From Fusobacteriaceae bacterium (GTDB lineage: Bacteria; Fusobacteriota; Fusobacteriia; Fusobacteriales; Fusobacteriaceae): a DNA stretch of 27,818 nucleotides. The stretch lies in contig JAFGUR010000227.1 in the NCBI GenBank assembly GCA_016938425.1, forward strand, positions 1 to 27,818, given 5' to 3'. The notes beneath the pieces were generated by a model. The model saw only the letters and a list, made by a program, of their open reading frames with translations, was not told the origin of the DNA and did not search any database. This document shows positions 15,803 to 23,657 of this stretch, piece by piece. Position 1 is the first letter of the stretch. Each line of letters starts with the position of its first letter. A program made the translations under genes and the position numbers.

Positions 15803-16138
15803 ATGTTAAAAAATGAGAAAGTATATGTAGATGAAATTTTAAAAGGAATGTATAAAGATAGCTATTATCCAGGTTTTTTGGTGGATAAATGTAAAGATAT
15901 TTTTATTAGAATGTGTGAAAAAATAGAAGAAGAAAATCCTCAAAATTTGGAAGAACTTTATAGAATAACTCAAAGTTCAACAGAGGAAATTAATGAATTA
16001 GAAAGTGAATTTAATGAAAATGGTAGTGAAATAGAAACTATTGCAAGAGAATATCTTGCAGAAGAATTTTATAAATTAGCAGAAGCTTATGGATTTGAAC
16101 CAGATATAGAAGAACTTATAGCAACAAGAGATTGGTAA
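15803..16138 (+). CDS. DUF5713-like small protein
   Basis: 111 residues from ATG 15803; ATG 15785 is in frame but lies upstream of the SD (GAGGAGGAAG, 15787-15796). Acidic and predicted all-helical. MYKDSYYPGFLVDKCKDI and the late EYLAEEFYKLAEAYGF fit DUF5713 proteins as I remember them. No catalytic motif, signal or membrane segment is visible. It has its own promoter and stands alone. The role is unknown. Confidence 0.7.
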   Translation: MLKNEKVYVDEILKGMYKDSYYPGFLVDKCKDIFIRMCEKIEEENPQNLEELYRITQSSTEEINELESEFNENGSEIETIAREYLAEEFYKLAEAYGFEPDIEELIATRDW

Positions 16139-16224
16139 AATATATAACGTAAAGTGAGAGGGTACAAAAAAACCATAAAATCATGTACATACATAAAAAT
16201 ATTAAAAATTTAATTATAAGGTGT

Positions 16225-16296
16225 CCAGCAACCGTTGCTGGTCGGGTTTGGGCAGAAGCCCAAGGTTTCAAAAACTACTTCTAATTCAGCAGACCC
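16225..16296. other. GC-rich double hairpin, possible mobile-element end
   Basis: CCAGCAA at 16225-16231 pairs with TTGCTGG at 16235-16241, and TTGGGC at 16248-16253 with GCCCAA at 16258-16263 (loop AGAA). GGGT at 16244-16247 could also pair with ACCC at 16293-16296. This compact structure is GC-rich in an AT-rich genome, and an acyl-carrier-protein fragment starts directly after it. It may be the right end of an IS200/IS605-like element or a small structured RNA; no transposase is present. Confidence 0.45.
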
Positions 16297-16298
16297 TA

Positions 16299-16385
16299 AT
16301 TAAAATCATAGCAAAAATTTTAGATGTAAATGAAAATGAAATAAGTAAAACCTCTAAATTCATTGATGATTTAGGTGCTGGATAA
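16299..16385 (+). pseudogene. Acyl carrier protein fragment
   Basis: 28 codons read IKIIAKILDVNENEISKTSK then FIDDLGAG and two stops. This lines up with the N-terminal third of acyl carrier protein, where F..DLGADSLD follows. The frame stops exactly before the DSL motif, so the serine that carries phosphopantetheine is missing and it cannot work. No start codon or SD; a hairpin pair replaces the 5' end. A terminator follows at 16392. Confidence 0.7.
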
Positions 16386-16391
16386 TAAAAC

Positions 16392-16419
16392 AAAAACTCT
16401 AAGTTTTCTTAGAGTTTTT
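16392..16419. terminator. Bidirectional terminator
   Basis: 16392-16403 pairs with 16408-16419 (core ACTCTAAG/CTTAGAGT) around TTTT, with A- and T-runs on both sides. Its right arm overlaps the stop codon of the minus-strand gene, so it can end transcription from both sides. Confidence 0.88.
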
Positions 16420-17065
16420 ATTTTAATGAACCAAAAGAATTAAAAGTATCTTTAAGTGTTTCATGTTTTACAGTACTTACATCAAATTTTAAGACTTTGA
16501 AAGTAAGTTGAATACAAAATCCGATACAAAATGCAGATAAAATAGTTCCTACTCCAACCATTCCACCAAGTTTCCATCCACATAATAGAGCAATAATTTC
16601 AATAGAACCACGACAAATTCCAACAGGAAGTTTTGTTTTTCTTGATAATGCAACCATCAAAGAGTCCCTTGGCCCTGCGCCAAATGAAGAATTAATATAG
16701 AAATATGAAGCAAAAGCAATAATAAATAAACCTAAAATCATCATTAAAATTCCAACGGAGAATGAGGTTGATTTATGTATAAAATTTAGTTTTATCAAAA
16801 TATCAATAAAAATACCTATACACACCATGTTTAGAATAGTTCCTAATCCAAGTTTTTCTCCTAATAGAATGGTTATAATTCCTATTATAAGTCCTGTTAA
16901 AATAGAAGCTGTTCCAATGCTTATATCAAAAGTTTGTGCAAGGCCCACATGAAAAATATCCCATGGAGAATAGCCTATATTTGCTTTGATAGTGATAATA
17001 ATTCCTAAAGAATAGAGGAATAAACCACCAATTAATTTAAATAAACGAAAAGATAAATTTTTCAT
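16418..17065 (-). CDS. YczE/YitT-type integral membrane protein
   Basis: 215 residues with about five hydrophobic helices. The first (FLYSLGIIITIKANIGYSPW) ends in the G-x-S-PWD motif, and the matching later motif is SSFGAGPRDSL. This duplicated G..P.D pattern is typical of the YczE/YyaS/YitT group. The function is unknown in most members; YczE influences surfactin production in Bacillus subtilis. The minus-strand SD AGGAG lies just before the start. It faces rlmF divergently. Confidence 0.85.
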   Translation of the reverse strand: MKNLSFRLFKLIGGLFLYSLGIIITIKANIGYSPWDIFHVGLAQTFDISIGTASILTGLIIGIITILLGEKLGLGTILNMVCIGIFIDILIKLNFIHKSTSFSVGILMMILGLFIIAFASYFYINSSFGAGPRDSLMVALSRKTKLPVGICRGSIEIIALLCGWKLGGMVGVGTILSAFCIGFCIQLTFKVLKFDVSTVKHETLKDTFNSFGSLK

Positions 17066-17112
17066 ATAAAATCTCCTAAAATGAATAGCTCATATTTTAT
17101 AAATTATATGCT

Positions 17113-17141
17113 ATAATACTAGAAAAATTATTATAAGTCAA
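17113..17141 (-). promoter_or_regulatory. Promoter of the YczE-like gene
   Basis: On the minus strand TTGACT (17141-17136), 17-bp spacer, TATTAT (17118-17113). It lies about 48 bp upstream of the start at 17065. Confidence 0.6.
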
Positions 17142-17199
17142 TTTATATGAGAAAAGAGATAATTAAATTAAGGTACATTTTAAAAATTAAGGAGTAAAA

Positions 17200-18087
17200 T
17201 TGAAAAATATAATCAAAAAGGGAGAATTACATCCTAATAATCCTCATAAAGGAAAGTACGATTTTGAAGTTTTAGTAGAAAATTTATCAGAATTAAAACA
17301 ATTTGTAAAGAAAAATCCAAGGGGAGAAGATACTATTGATTTTAGTAATAATGAGGCAGTTATTTTACTAAATAAAGCATTACTTAAAACTTTCTATAAT
17401 GTTCAAAACTGGGAGGTGCCCAAAGGTTTTTTAGTACCTCCTATACCAGGAAGGGCAGATTATATTCATTATATTGCAGAACTGTTGGACAAAAAAGAAA
17501 ATGTAAGAGTTTTGGATATAGGAACAGGAGCAAATTGTATATATCCAATAATAGGGAGTCAAAGCTATAATTGGGAGTTTGTAGGCTCTGACATTAGTAG
17601 AGAATCTATATTAAATGCTCAAAAAATTATTGATTCGAATGAAAATTTGAAAGATAAGATAGAATTAAGACTTCAAAAGAACAAAGATAATATATTTAGT
17701 GGGATAATAAAAAATAATGAAAAATTTGATTTAACAATGTGTAATCCACCATTTCATTCTTCTTTAGAAGAGGCTATAAAAGCAAATGAAAGAAAAGTAA
17801 ATAACCTTAGCAAAGATAATAAAGCAATAAAAAAAGGTATGAATTTTGGTGGACAGAAAGCTGAATTATGGTGTAATGGAGGAGAACTTTTGTTTTTAAA
17901 AAAAATGATTAATGAAAGTGTAAAATTCTCTAAAAATGTAAGTTGGTTTACAACTTTAGTTTCTAATAAAGACAATTTGAAGCCTTTGATAAAACTTTTG
18001 GATAAACAAAATATAGAAGAGATAAGAGTTTTGGAAATGAGCCAAGGACAAAAAATAAGTAGAGTATTAGCTTGGAAATTTCAATAA
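17200..18087 (+). CDS. rlmF: 23S rRNA (adenine1618-N6)-methyltransferase
   Basis: 295 residues, normal for RlmF, which methylates A1618 of 23S rRNA. The N-terminal KGELHPNNPHKGKYDF is diagnostic of the family. VLDIGTGANCIYP is the AdoMet loop and NPPF at 182-185 the catalytic N6-adenine motif. FGGQKAELWCNGGE and SQGQKISRVLAW are further family blocks. Start TTG 17200 with SD AAGGAG. It stands alone between a divergent and a convergent gene. Confidence 0.95.
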   Translation: MKNIIKKGELHPNNPHKGKYDFEVLVENLSELKQFVKKNPRGEDTIDFSNNEAVILLNKALLKTFYNVQNWEVPKGFLVPPIPGRADYIHYIAELLDKKENVRVLDIGTGANCIYPIIGSQSYNWEFVGSDISRESILNAQKIIDSNENLKDKIELRLQKNKDNIFSGIIKNNEKFDLTMCNPPFHSSLEEAIKANERKVNNLSKDNKAIKKGMNFGGQKAELWCNGGELLFLKKMINESVKFSKNVSWFTTLVSNKDNLKPLIKLLDKQNIEEIRVLEMSQGQKISRVLAWKFQ

Positions 18088-18090
18088 ACT

Positions 18091-18134
18091 TTAATATAAA
18101 AATGCTTAGAGACCTCTAAGCATTTTTATATTAA
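18091..18134. terminator. Bidirectional terminator, 20-bp perfect stem
   Basis: 18091-18110 pairs perfectly with 18115-18134 around GACC (core ATGCTTAGA/TCTAAGCAT), flanked by A/T-rich arms. It serves rlmF and the convergent gene at 18143. Confidence 0.9.
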
Positions 18135-18142
18135 AAAAATAT

Positions 18143-18550
18143 TTATTTAATTTTTTTAAATTTATCATAAACTTCAGGACTAAAATAACAAAGATTAAGA
18201 AAAAAACTACAATTCTTACATTTAACTTTAATAGTTAATGGTCCAAAAATCATATCAAAAGGATATTTCAATTTGAAGTTCACTTTTTCTATATCTGGGA
18301 CAAATATATTGTATTTTTTGAATGCACTTCGATAAATTATTCTGTCATCTAAAAATTCAATGTAAACTTTTTTATTAACAAGAAAAGAATAAGTAGTCAT
18401 ATATAAACATACACCCATTAAAATCAAACTTATTGTTCTTGTATTTGGAAATTTAAAAAATAGAATCAAAGAAAGAATAAAAAAACTAATTATGAGAACA
18501 ATAAGTCCTTTATAAGGTCTTGATCCTCCTACAGAAGCTTGGTATTTCAT
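18143..18550 (-). CDS. Small membrane protein, unknown function
   Basis: 135 residues, not recognised. Two hydrophobic helices at about 15-33 (GLIVLIISFFILSLILFF) and 40-58 (ISLILMGVCLYMTTYSFLV) precede a soluble domain of beta character (VYIEFLDDRIIYRSAF, GPLTIKVKCKNC) that resembles membrane-anchored PH-like domains. Two cysteines at KCKNCSF. SD GAGAGGGGG on the minus strand before ATG at 18550. Confidence 0.7.
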   Translation of the reverse strand: MKYQASVGGSRPYKGLIVLIISFFILSLILFFKFPNTRTISLILMGVCLYMTTYSFLVNKKVYIEFLDDRIIYRSAFKKYNIFVPDIEKVNFKLKYPFDMIFGPLTIKVKCKNCSFFLNLCYFSPEVYDKFKKIK

Positions 18551-18597
18551 AATGAGCCCCCTCTCTAATGTTATTAGGAAATAACTAAGCTAATTTA

Positions 18598-18626
18598 ATG
18601 ATATAATAAATTCAAAGAATAATCAA
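18598..18626 (-). promoter_or_regulatory. Candidate promoter of the small membrane protein gene
   Basis: Minus strand TTGATT (18626-18621), 17-bp spacer, TATCAT (18603-18598), about 48 bp before the start at 18550. Confidence 0.45.
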
Positions 18627-18752
18627 GTGTAAATTATAAAGAATTATTAATAAAATCAAGGAATGTAAAATTATTTAGAATAAGATATAAAATATACAAA
18701 ATTTATAATTAGCCACCTCAATAAAAGATTGCTAATTTTTTTATAAAATCCA

Positions 18753-18781
18753 TTGACACATCTGAAAAAAAGTAGTATATT
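18753..18781 (+). promoter_or_regulatory. Sigma70-type promoter of the heat-shock operon
   Basis: Consensus TTGACA at 18753-18758, 17-bp spacer, TATATT at 18776-18781. Transcription should start around 18788, just before the CIRCE operator, so HrcA bound there would block initiation or escape. Confidence 0.85.
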
Positions 18782-18791
18782 AATTTTGAGA

Positions 18792-18818
18792 TTAGCACTC
18801 CGTTTAAATGAGTGCTAA
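18792..18818. promoter_or_regulatory. CIRCE operator
   Basis: TTAGCACTC at 18792-18800 and GAGTGCTAA at 18810-18818 with a 9-base spacer: a perfect match to the HrcA-binding CIRCE consensus. It is placed at the expected transcription start of hrcA-grpE-dnaK, so the operon should be repressed by its own first product and released on heat shock. I found no CIRCE before dnaJ. Confidence 0.97.
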
Positions 18819-18834
18819 CAAAAGGGTGATGTGT

Positions 18835-19866
18835 ATGACATTAACAGATAGAGAAAAACAAATACTAGGAGCTATAATAGATTACTATTTAGATAGTGGT
18901 GAGACAATAGGTTCAAGGACTCTAGTTAAGAGATATGACCTAAATATTTCTTCTGCTACAGTTAGAAATGCTATGGCTGATTTGGAAGATATGGGTTATA
19001 TAACAAAAACACACACATCTTCTGGGAGAGTTCCAACAGATATCGGTTACAAATTCTATTTGAATGAGCTTTTAAAAATAAGAGAGCTTACAAAAAATGA
19101 AAAAGAAAAAATAGAACTTGCTTATGAAAGAAAAATGAACGAATTAGATGGTATACTAGAACATACTTCAAAATTACTTTCAAAGTTAACATCTTATACT
19201 TCAATTGTTTTTGAGCCAAGTACTGAATTTGAAAAAGTTAAAAAAATACAATTTGTACATGTAAATAATTATTTAATAATGTGCGTGATTGTACTTGATA
19301 ATTCAACTGTAAAGACAAAGAAAATGCATTTGGATTTACAAATAACAGAAGAAGAATTGATGGAGATTCAAAAACAAATATCTAGACATCTTAGGGAAAA
19401 TGAAAATCCCATTTCATCTAATGAGCTAGAAAAACTATTTAAAGAATATATTTTTAAAGGGACTGAAGACTATTTAGATGAAGAAGATGCAAATAGCGGA
19501 TTATTTATAAGAGGGACAGAAAATATTTTGTCTACTTTTGAAAATAAGCCATTAGAGCTTATTCAGGCAGTAAAAATCTTTGATAAGCATAAAGACTTGA
19601 AAAAAATGTTTGAAAAAGCAGTAAAAGAAAGAAACTATGAAACTGGAAAGGTTCATATTTTGTTTGGGGATGAATTAAACATACCGATTTTGGAAAATTT
19701 TAGTTTTGTTTTTTCTGTTTATAATTTTAATGGTTCTCAAGGAATTTTAGGAGTATTGGGTCCTAAAAGGATGGAATATGCTAAAACTGTGGGACTTATA
19801 AAGTACGTAACAGATGAAGTAAACAAAATAGTCCAGAAAATACAAGATTCAAGGGGAGACGGTTAA
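18835..19866 (+). CDS. hrcA: Heat-inducible transcription repressor HrcA
   Basis: 343 residues from ATG 18835. The longer frame from ATG 18808 starts inside the CIRCE operator and is unlikely. GGGTGAT at 18824-18830 matches the anti-SD and fits ATG 18835 (ATG 18829 is possible). The N-terminal winged helix has MTLTDREKQILGAIIDYYL, IGSRTLVKRYDLNISSATVR and the TSSGRVPTD block; the C-terminal part has GSQGILGVLGPKRMEYAKTV. HrcA is a dimeric repressor that needs GroEL to stay active in studied bacteria. grpE starts on its stop codon. Confidence 0.95.
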   Translation: MTLTDREKQILGAIIDYYLDSGETIGSRTLVKRYDLNISSATVRNAMADLEDMGYITKTHTSSGRVPTDIGYKFYLNELLKIRELTKNEKEKIELAYERKMNELDGILEHTSKLLSKLTSYTSIVFEPSTEFEKVKKIQFVHVNNYLIMCVIVLDNSTVKTKKMHLDLQITEEELMEIQKQISRHLRENENPISSNELEKLFKEYIFKGTEDYLDEEDANSGLFIRGTENILSTFENKPLELIQAVKIFDKHKDLKKMFEKAVKERNYETGKVHILFGDELNIPILENFSFVFSVYNFNGSQGILGVLGPKRMEYAKTVGLIKYVTDEVNKIVQKIQDSRGDG

Positions 19867-20414
19867 TGGAAGATATTAAGAAAAATGAAGAAGAAATCTT
19901 AGAAGGTGAAAAAATAGAAGTTGAAGAAACTGAAAAGGTTGAAAAAGATGAACTTTGTATACTTCAAGATGAAAATCAAAAATTAAAAAAAGACTTAGAT
20001 GAATGGAAAGCTGATTATGCTAGAAAAAATGCAGAATTCCAAAATTATGCTAAGAGAAAAGATAAAGAGGTAGAAGATTTAAGAGCTTTTGCTTCAGAAA
20101 AAATAATTGAAAGATTATTTGGTGTTTTAGATAACTTAGAAAGAGGAATAGAAGCTGCAACGGCAACTAAAGATTTTGATTCTTTGGTAAAAGGTGTTGA
20201 AATGACTTTAACTCAAATGAAAAACATAATGGAAGCTGAAGGAGTTTCTGAAATTGATGCTTCTGGAGAATATAACCCTTATGAACATCAAGCTATGATG
20301 ACTGAAAGCCATGATGAAATAGAAAATGATCATATAATTCAAATTTTACAAAAAGGATATAAATTAAATGGCAAAGTAGTAAGACCAGCAATGGTAAAAG
20401 TTTGTAAGAAATAG
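19866..20414 (+). CDS. grpE: Nucleotide exchange factor GrpE
   Basis: 182 residues. An acidic N-terminal tail (~1-35) leads to a long coiled coil (ENQKLKKDLDEWKADYARKN) and FQNYAKRKDKE. The C-terminal beta domain has LKGYKLNGKVVRPAMVKV, the family signature with Y/K changes. It releases ADP from DnaK. Start ATG 19866 overlaps the hrcA stop (TAATG), and dnaK follows after 47 bp. Confidence 0.97.
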   Translation: MEDIKKNEEEILEGEKIEVEETEKVEKDELCILQDENQKLKKDLDEWKADYARKNAEFQNYAKRKDKEVEDLRAFASEKIIERLFGVLDNLERGIEAATATKDFDSLVKGVEMTLTQMKNIMEAEGVSEIDASGEYNPYEHQAMMTESHDEIENDHIIQILQKGYKLNGKVVRPAMVKVCKK

Positions 20415-20461
20415 CATAATTGTAGATAAAAAAAGATTAAAAATTATAGGAGGATTTAAAA

Positions 20462-22273
20462 ATGGGTAAAATTATAGGAATTGACTTAGGAACAACTAAC
20501 TCATGTGTTGCAATAATGGAAGGTGGACAATCAACAATAATTTCAAATGCTGAAGGAGCAAGAACAACTCCATCTGTAGTAAACATAAAAGATAATGGAG
20601 AAATTATTGTAGGGGAAATTGCTAAAAGACAAGCAATTACAAATCCAGATTCAACAATAGCTTCAATTAAAACTTATATGGGTTCTGATCATAAAGTAAA
20701 AGTATTTGGAAAAGAATACAGACCACAAGAAATTTCTGCAATGACACTTAAAAAACTTAAAAAAGATGCAGAAGCTTACTTAGGAGAAACAATTACTGAA
20801 GCAGTAATTACAGTTCCAGCATATTTTACAGATGCTCAAAGACAAGCAACTAAAGATGCAGGAGTAATTGCAGGATTAGATGTAAAAAGAATTATAAATG
20901 AACCTACAGCAGCAGCTTTAGCTTATGGGCTTGACAAGAAAAAAGAAGAAAAAGTACTTGTATTTGACCTTGGAGGAGGAACATTTGACGTTTCTGTTTT
21001 AGAAATTGGAGACGGTGTAGTTGAAGTTATATCAACTTCTGGAGATAACCATTTAGGTGGAGATAATTTTGACCAAGCAGTAATTGACTGGTTAGTAAAA
21101 GAATTTAAAGCTGAGACAGGTTTAGATTTATCAAATGATAAAATGGCTGTACAAAGATTGAAAGATGCAGCTGAAAAAGCTAAAAAAGAATTATCAACAA
21201 TGATGGAAACTCCAATTTCATTACCATTTATTACAATGGATGCAACTGGACCAAAACATTTAGAGAAAAAACTTACAAGATCACAATTTAATGAATTAAC
21301 AAGAACTTTAGTTGAAAAAACACAAGGACCAACTAAAAGAGCTTTAGAAGATGCTGGATTAAGTGTTAACGAAATAGATGAAATCTTACTTGTTGGAGGA
21401 TCTACAAGAATTCCTGCAGTTCAAGAATGGGTAGAAAATTATTTTGGTAAAAAAGCAAACAAATCAATAAATCCTGATGAAGTTGTTGCAGCTGGAGCAG
21501 CTATTCAAGGTGGAGTATTAATGGGAGACGTTAAAGACATTTTATTATTAGATGTAACTCCATTATCATTAGGAATAGAAACTTTAGGTGGAGTATTTAC
21601 AAAAATGATTGAGAGAAATACGACTATACCAGTTAAAAAATCTCAAGTTTACTCTACAGCAGTTGATAATCAACCAGCAGTTACAATTAAAGTATTACAA
21701 GGTGAAAGAGCAAAAGCAGCTGATAACCACATGTTAGGAGAATTTAACTTAGAAGGTATTCCTGCAGCTCCAAGAGGAGTTCCTCAAATAGAAGTAACAT
21801 TTGATATAGATGCCAATGGAATTGTTCATGTATCTGCAAAAGATCTTGGAACAGGAAAAGAAAATAAAGTAACTATTTCTGGTTCAACTAATTTATCAGA
21901 CGCTGAAATTGATAGAATGAAAAAAGAAGCTGAATTACATGAAGCTGATGACAAGAAATTTAAAGAATTAGTAGATGCTAGAAACCATGCAGATGCTTTA
22001 GTATTCTCAACTGAAAAAACATTAAAAGAACACGGAGATAAAGCAACTGAAGAAGAGAAAAAAGCAATAGAAGAAGCAATAGAAGAACTTAAAAAAGCTA
22101 AAGATGGAGAAGATAAAGAAGCAATAGATAAAGCTATGGAAAATTTATCTCAAAAAGCTCATAGATTAGCTGAAGAAATATATAAAGAAGCTCAAGCTGG
22201 GCAACAACAACCAGGAGCAGAAGGACAAGCAAAATCAGATGATGATGTTGCAGAAGCAGAAGTAGTAGACTAA
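20462..22273 (+). CDS. dnaK: Chaperone DnaK (Hsp70)
   Basis: 603 residues, as in low-GC and fusobacterial DnaK, which lack the insertion near residue 80 seen in proteobacteria. Signatures: GIDLGTTNSCVA, VFDLGGGTFDVS, LLVGGSTRIPAVQ in the ATPase domain; DVTPLSLGIETLGG and the substrate-binding domain; a helical lid; and a tail with QQQPGAEG ending in AEVVD. SD AGGAGG at 20448-20453. Its terminator at 22290-22318 ends the operon. It works with GrpE here and with DnaJ 2.3 kb downstream. Confidence 0.98.
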   Translation: MGKIIGIDLGTTNSCVAIMEGGQSTIISNAEGARTTPSVVNIKDNGEIIVGEIAKRQAITNPDSTIASIKTYMGSDHKVKVFGKEYRPQEISAMTLKKLKKDAEAYLGETITEAVITVPAYFTDAQRQATKDAGVIAGLDVKRIINEPTAAALAYGLDKKKEEKVLVFDLGGGTFDVSVLEIGDGVVEVISTSGDNHLGGDNFDQAVIDWLVKEFKAETGLDLSNDKMAVQRLKDAAEKAKKELSTMMETPISLPFITMDATGPKHLEKKLTRSQFNELTRTLVEKTQGPTKRALEDAGLSVNEIDEILLVGGSTRIPAVQEWVENYFGKKANKSINPDEVVAAGAAIQGGVLMGDVKDILLLDVTPLSLGIETLGGVFTKMIERNTTIPVKKSQVYSTAVDNQPAVTIKVLQGERAKAADNHMLGEFNLEGIPAAPRGVPQIEVTFDIDANGIVHVSAKDLGTGKENKVTISGSTNLSDAEIDRMKKEAELHEADDKKFKELVDARNHADALVFSTEKTLKEHGDKATEEEKKAIEEAIEELKKAKDGEDKEAIDKAMENLSQKAHRLAEEIYKEAQAGQQQPGAEGQAKSDDDVAEAEVVD

Positions 22274-22289
22274 GATTAATTAAATAGTA

Positions 22290-22318
22290 ATGGGGATAGA
22301 TTTATCTATTCCCATTTT
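22290..22318 (+). terminator. Intrinsic terminator after dnaK
   Basis: 22290-22300 (ATGGGGATAGA) pairs with 22305-22315 (one G-T pair) around TTTA, followed by TTT. A second, weaker hairpin, GTTTGG/CCAAAC at 22361-22380, follows before a short T-run. Confidence 0.85.
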
Positions 22319-22400
22319 GCATAAAAATTTAGTCTAGAAAATTTAAAGATGAAAATATAAGTTTGGTTGGTAGTCCAAACCTATTTTTAGTTATAAAATA

Positions 22401-22466
22401 AATCTAGTTTTTTATGTAAGTAAAATTAGGCTATTGAAATTTTGCAGAGAGCCACGAAGTCATTAA
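22401..22466. repeat. Truncated copy C of the 261-bp repeat
   Basis: Corresponds to about 196-261 of copy A: AGTTTTTTATGTAAGTAAAAT is shared exactly (22406-22426), then a diverged part with ATTTTGCA and the terminal GTCATTAA. The hairpin-rich left part is missing. Five bases separate it from full copy B, so the copies are head to tail. It is more diverged than A and B and may be an older insertion. Confidence 0.7.
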
Positions 22467-22471
22467 TAACT

Positions 22472-22732
22472 AGTTGCAAAGCTAAAAAATATATGTATAT
22501 AGTTAAAAATAATACAGATAAGATTTTTATTGGTTTTAATGAGACTTAGGTTTTTAAGACTGTAGTCGAATTATGGAGTGGCGAGGATAGTTCCTTGCCG
22601 TGGGTTCGGGCTCCGCCCCGATTTCCCCTCTTTTTCCCCACCGAAGGTGGGGGGATTATATAAAAAACATAGTTTTTTATATAAGTTAAAATAAAGGTGT
22701 TGGAGTTTTACAACAAACAAAAAAGTCATTAA
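22472..22732. repeat. 261-bp multi-hairpin repeat, copy B
   Basis: Same length and orientation as copy A, no gaps. In the GAA-loop hairpin (stem CCCCACC/GGTGGGG) the T-G pair of copy A is a C-G pair here. In the first hairpin the only change falls in the loop (TACT in A, TAGT in B). The end arms GTTGCAAAGCT and AGTTTTACAAC keep all pairs but one. Copy B lies between dnaK and the next operon, ending 4 bases before its SD. Confidence 0.85.
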
Positions 22733-22749
22733 GTTTAGGAGGTATTATC

Positions 22750-23202
22750 TTGGAATTAAAAAGAATGACAGAAGAAGAATTTAGTCTGATAAAAGGGAAA
22801 TTAATAGCAGATTATGCTAAAGAAAAAATAAATGTAGATATTTGGCAAGAAGCAGATGCTTATGAACTTTCAAAAGAAACAATAAATACTTTGTTAAAAA
22901 GTGGAGTAAACACAGAAAATCATTATTTATATAATTTAATTGATAATACAGGTAAAAAAAATCTATATGTGTGGGTACATAAATCAGGAACTGAAGCATT
23001 TATATATACAATTAGCTTTTATGATGAAAGAAGTGAAATTTTAGATAGTAAAGACATTATAAGTTTATTGGAATCAGAAATGAAAAAGTTGAAATGTATA
23101 AGAGTTTCTTATCATGTGTTTGGACATAAAAAAGAACTAATAAACATGATGGAGGGAAATGGTTATAAAGTGACAGATATAACTTTTTCTAAAAAGCTAT
23201 GA
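22750..23202 (+). CDS. GNAT-type acetyltransferase (probable)
   Basis: 150 residues. The N-terminal half (LKRMTEEEFSLIKGKLIADYAKEK, then W.EADAYELSKE) is the helical start shared by a GNAT subgroup in low-GC bacteria that continues with NHYLYNLID. The usual Q/R-x-x-G-x-G loop is not recognisable; the C-terminal SYHVFGHKKELINMMEGNGYKV matches the end of a GNAT fold. An acetyl-CoA-binding defect or a divergent loop is possible. TTG 22750 is set by SD TTAGGAGG (22735-22742). Its stop overlaps ogt by four bases (ATGA). Confidence 0.7.
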   Translation: MELKRMTEEEFSLIKGKLIADYAKEKINVDIWQEADAYELSKETINTLLKSGVNTENHYLYNLIDNTGKKNLYVWVHKSGTEAFIYTISFYDERSEILDSKDIISLLESEMKKLKCIRVSYHVFGHKKELINMMEGNGYKVTDITFSKKL

Positions 23203-23657
23203 ATGTATTTTTCTTTGAATTTGAAAATATCATCTTGGAAATATCTACAGAAAATGATAAACTAAGAGGAATAAACTTTGTAAATAGTATCTATGAAAAA
23301 AAAGGCTTTATAAATAAGTTTGAATTAAAAGTATTAAAAGAGTTAAAAGAGTATTTTGAAGGGAAAAGAAAGAAGTTTAGCATAAATTATGAACTTCAAG
23401 GAACAGAATTCCAAAAAAAGGTATGGAAAGTTTTAGAGAATATTCCCTATGGAGAACACTTAAGTTATGGAGAAGTAGCAGAAAAAATAGGAAATTCAAA
23501 AGCTTCAAGGGCAGTAGGAATGGCTTGTAATAAAAATAAAATTCCTATAATAGTCCCATGTCATAGAGTTGTAGGTAAAAACGGTAAACTTGTAGGTTTT
23601 GCAGGTGGTTTAGCTGTAAAAGAAACTTTATTAACTTTAGAAAAAGGAGAAAAATAA
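23199..23657 (+). CDS. ogt: Methylated-DNA--protein-cysteine methyltransferase
   Basis: 152 residues, normal for Ogt. The active site is PCHRVVG with acceptor C121; LSYGEVAEKIGNSKASRAVG is the DNA-binding helix region with the arginine finger. The protein removes O6-alkyl groups from guanine onto its cysteine. Both neighbours are coupled: it overlaps the gene before it by four bases and the one after by one. Confidence 0.95.
   Translation: MNVFFFEFENIILEISTENDKLRGINFVNSIYEKKGFINKFELKVLKELKEYFEGKRKKFSINYELQGTEFQKKVWKVLENIPYGEHLSYGEVAEKIGNSKASRAVGMACNKNKIPIIVPCHRVVGKNGKLVGFAGGLAVKETLLTLEKGEK

Noticed and set aside
22401..22732. CRISPR array
   Set aside because: Only one full and one truncated copy, 5 bp apart, each far longer than CRISPR repeats, with no regular spacers and no cas genes.
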